Shown: piece by piece, positions 15,046 through 15,149 of the stretch
How the letters are laid out: each line of letters opens with the position of its first letter
How positions within the stretch are numbered: position 1 is the stretch's first letter
DNA from: Candidatus Hodarchaeota archaeon
GTDB lineage: Archaea; Asgardarchaeota; Heimdallarchaeia; Hodarchaeales; Hodarchaeaceae
NCBI GenBank assembly: GCA_030589605.1
Contig: JAUUVJ010000036.1
Span: 1 to 15,149, forward strand
DNA: 15,149 nt
Direction of reading: 5' to 3'
Notes under the pieces: model-generated
What the model was told of the DNA's origin: nothing
Databases searched by the model: none
The model's input: the letters and a program-made list of their open reading frames with translations, nothing else
Made by a program: the position numbers and the translations under genes

Positions 15046-15149
15046 CCAGATCTTACGTGATTCCCACATTTATTACAGAAAAAGGCATTCTTTGGTAACG
15101 CAGCTCCACAGGCAGAACATTTTCGATGGTTATCTAAAAAAGTACTACC
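15042..15149 (-). CDS. C-terminal part of a zinc-ribbon protein
   Basis: A minus-strand frame enters from the right edge and gives 35 residues to TGA at 15042-15044: a short lead, then KCSACGAALPKNAFFCNKCG and HVRSG. The four cysteines (CxxC, ten residues, CxxC) form a double-knuckle zinc ribbon of the type found at the end of many archaeal membrane or regulatory proteins. The stop codon falls inside GTGAAC, which is the end of the IS605-like remnant read on this strand, so the original C-terminus may have been altered by the insertion. The body of the protein lies outside the window. Confidence 0.7.
   Translation of the reverse strand, partial: GSTFLDNHRKCSACGAALPKNAFFCNKCGNHVRSG

Noticed and set aside
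1..15149. CRISPR arrays, tRNA genes and complete transposase genes.
   Set aside because: No regularly spaced repeats, no tRNA cloverleaf in the gaps I read, and no transposase or full tnpB frame; only the IS605-like right end is visible.

Overview
The window is AT-rich archaeal chromosome. Evidence for an archaeon: TATA-box promoters about 25 nt upstream of inferred starts, AGGTGA/GGAGGT Shine-Dalgarno sites, an archaeal-type RNase P RNA, ribosomal proteins eL8 (L7Ae), eS28 and eL24, ABCE1/RLI, Tsr3, UPF0179 and the modified archaeal mevalonate pathway. An Asgard-type lineage is my best guess from general protein flavour; no marker in the window settles it, so treat the lineage as tentative.

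Layout. (1) 1-988: the tail of a beta-rich protein, a terminator, then an RNase P RNA gene on the minus strand (about 417-797) with its own TATA box; no protein gene between 197 and 988 is convincing. (2) 989-2104: an unrecognised multi-pass membrane protein. (3) 2285-6008, plus strand: an information-processing cluster of ABCE1 (ribosome recycling), Tsr3 (rRNA acp transfer), UPF0179 (Cys-rich, unknown) and an FKBP-type prolyl isomerase. (4) 12918 down to 6111, minus strand: mevalonate kinase, UbiD-family decarboxylase, phosphomevalonate dehydratase large and small subunits, UbiX, type 2 IPP isomerase, then L7Ae, S28e and L24e. (5) 13045-14861, plus strand: phosphoglycerate kinase and an unrecognised coiled-coil protein. 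(6) 14958-15149: a decayed IS200/IS605-type right end abutting the 3' end of a zinc-ribbon gene that runs off the window.

How the genes work together. The isoprenoid block encodes nearly the whole route through trans-anhydromevalonate 5-phosphate: mevalonate kinase makes mevalonate 5-phosphate, the two-subunit aconitase-X enzyme dehydrates it, the UbiD homologue decarboxylates it to isopentenyl phosphate using prenylated FMN supplied by UbiX, and the type 2 isomerase interconverts IPP and DMAPP. Only isopentenyl phosphate kinase is not in the window. The ribosomal and ABCE1/Tsr3 genes are translation and ribosome-maturation housekeeping.

The most unusual features are a diverged, in-frame partial copy of the L24e start (15 codons, 7 synonymous changes, 1 replacement) directly upstream of L24e and closed by two stops; the solo IS605-like right end whose terminal bases supply the stop codon of the neighbouring zinc-ribbon gene; and an ABCE1 whose second D-loop carries Ser where Asp is expected.
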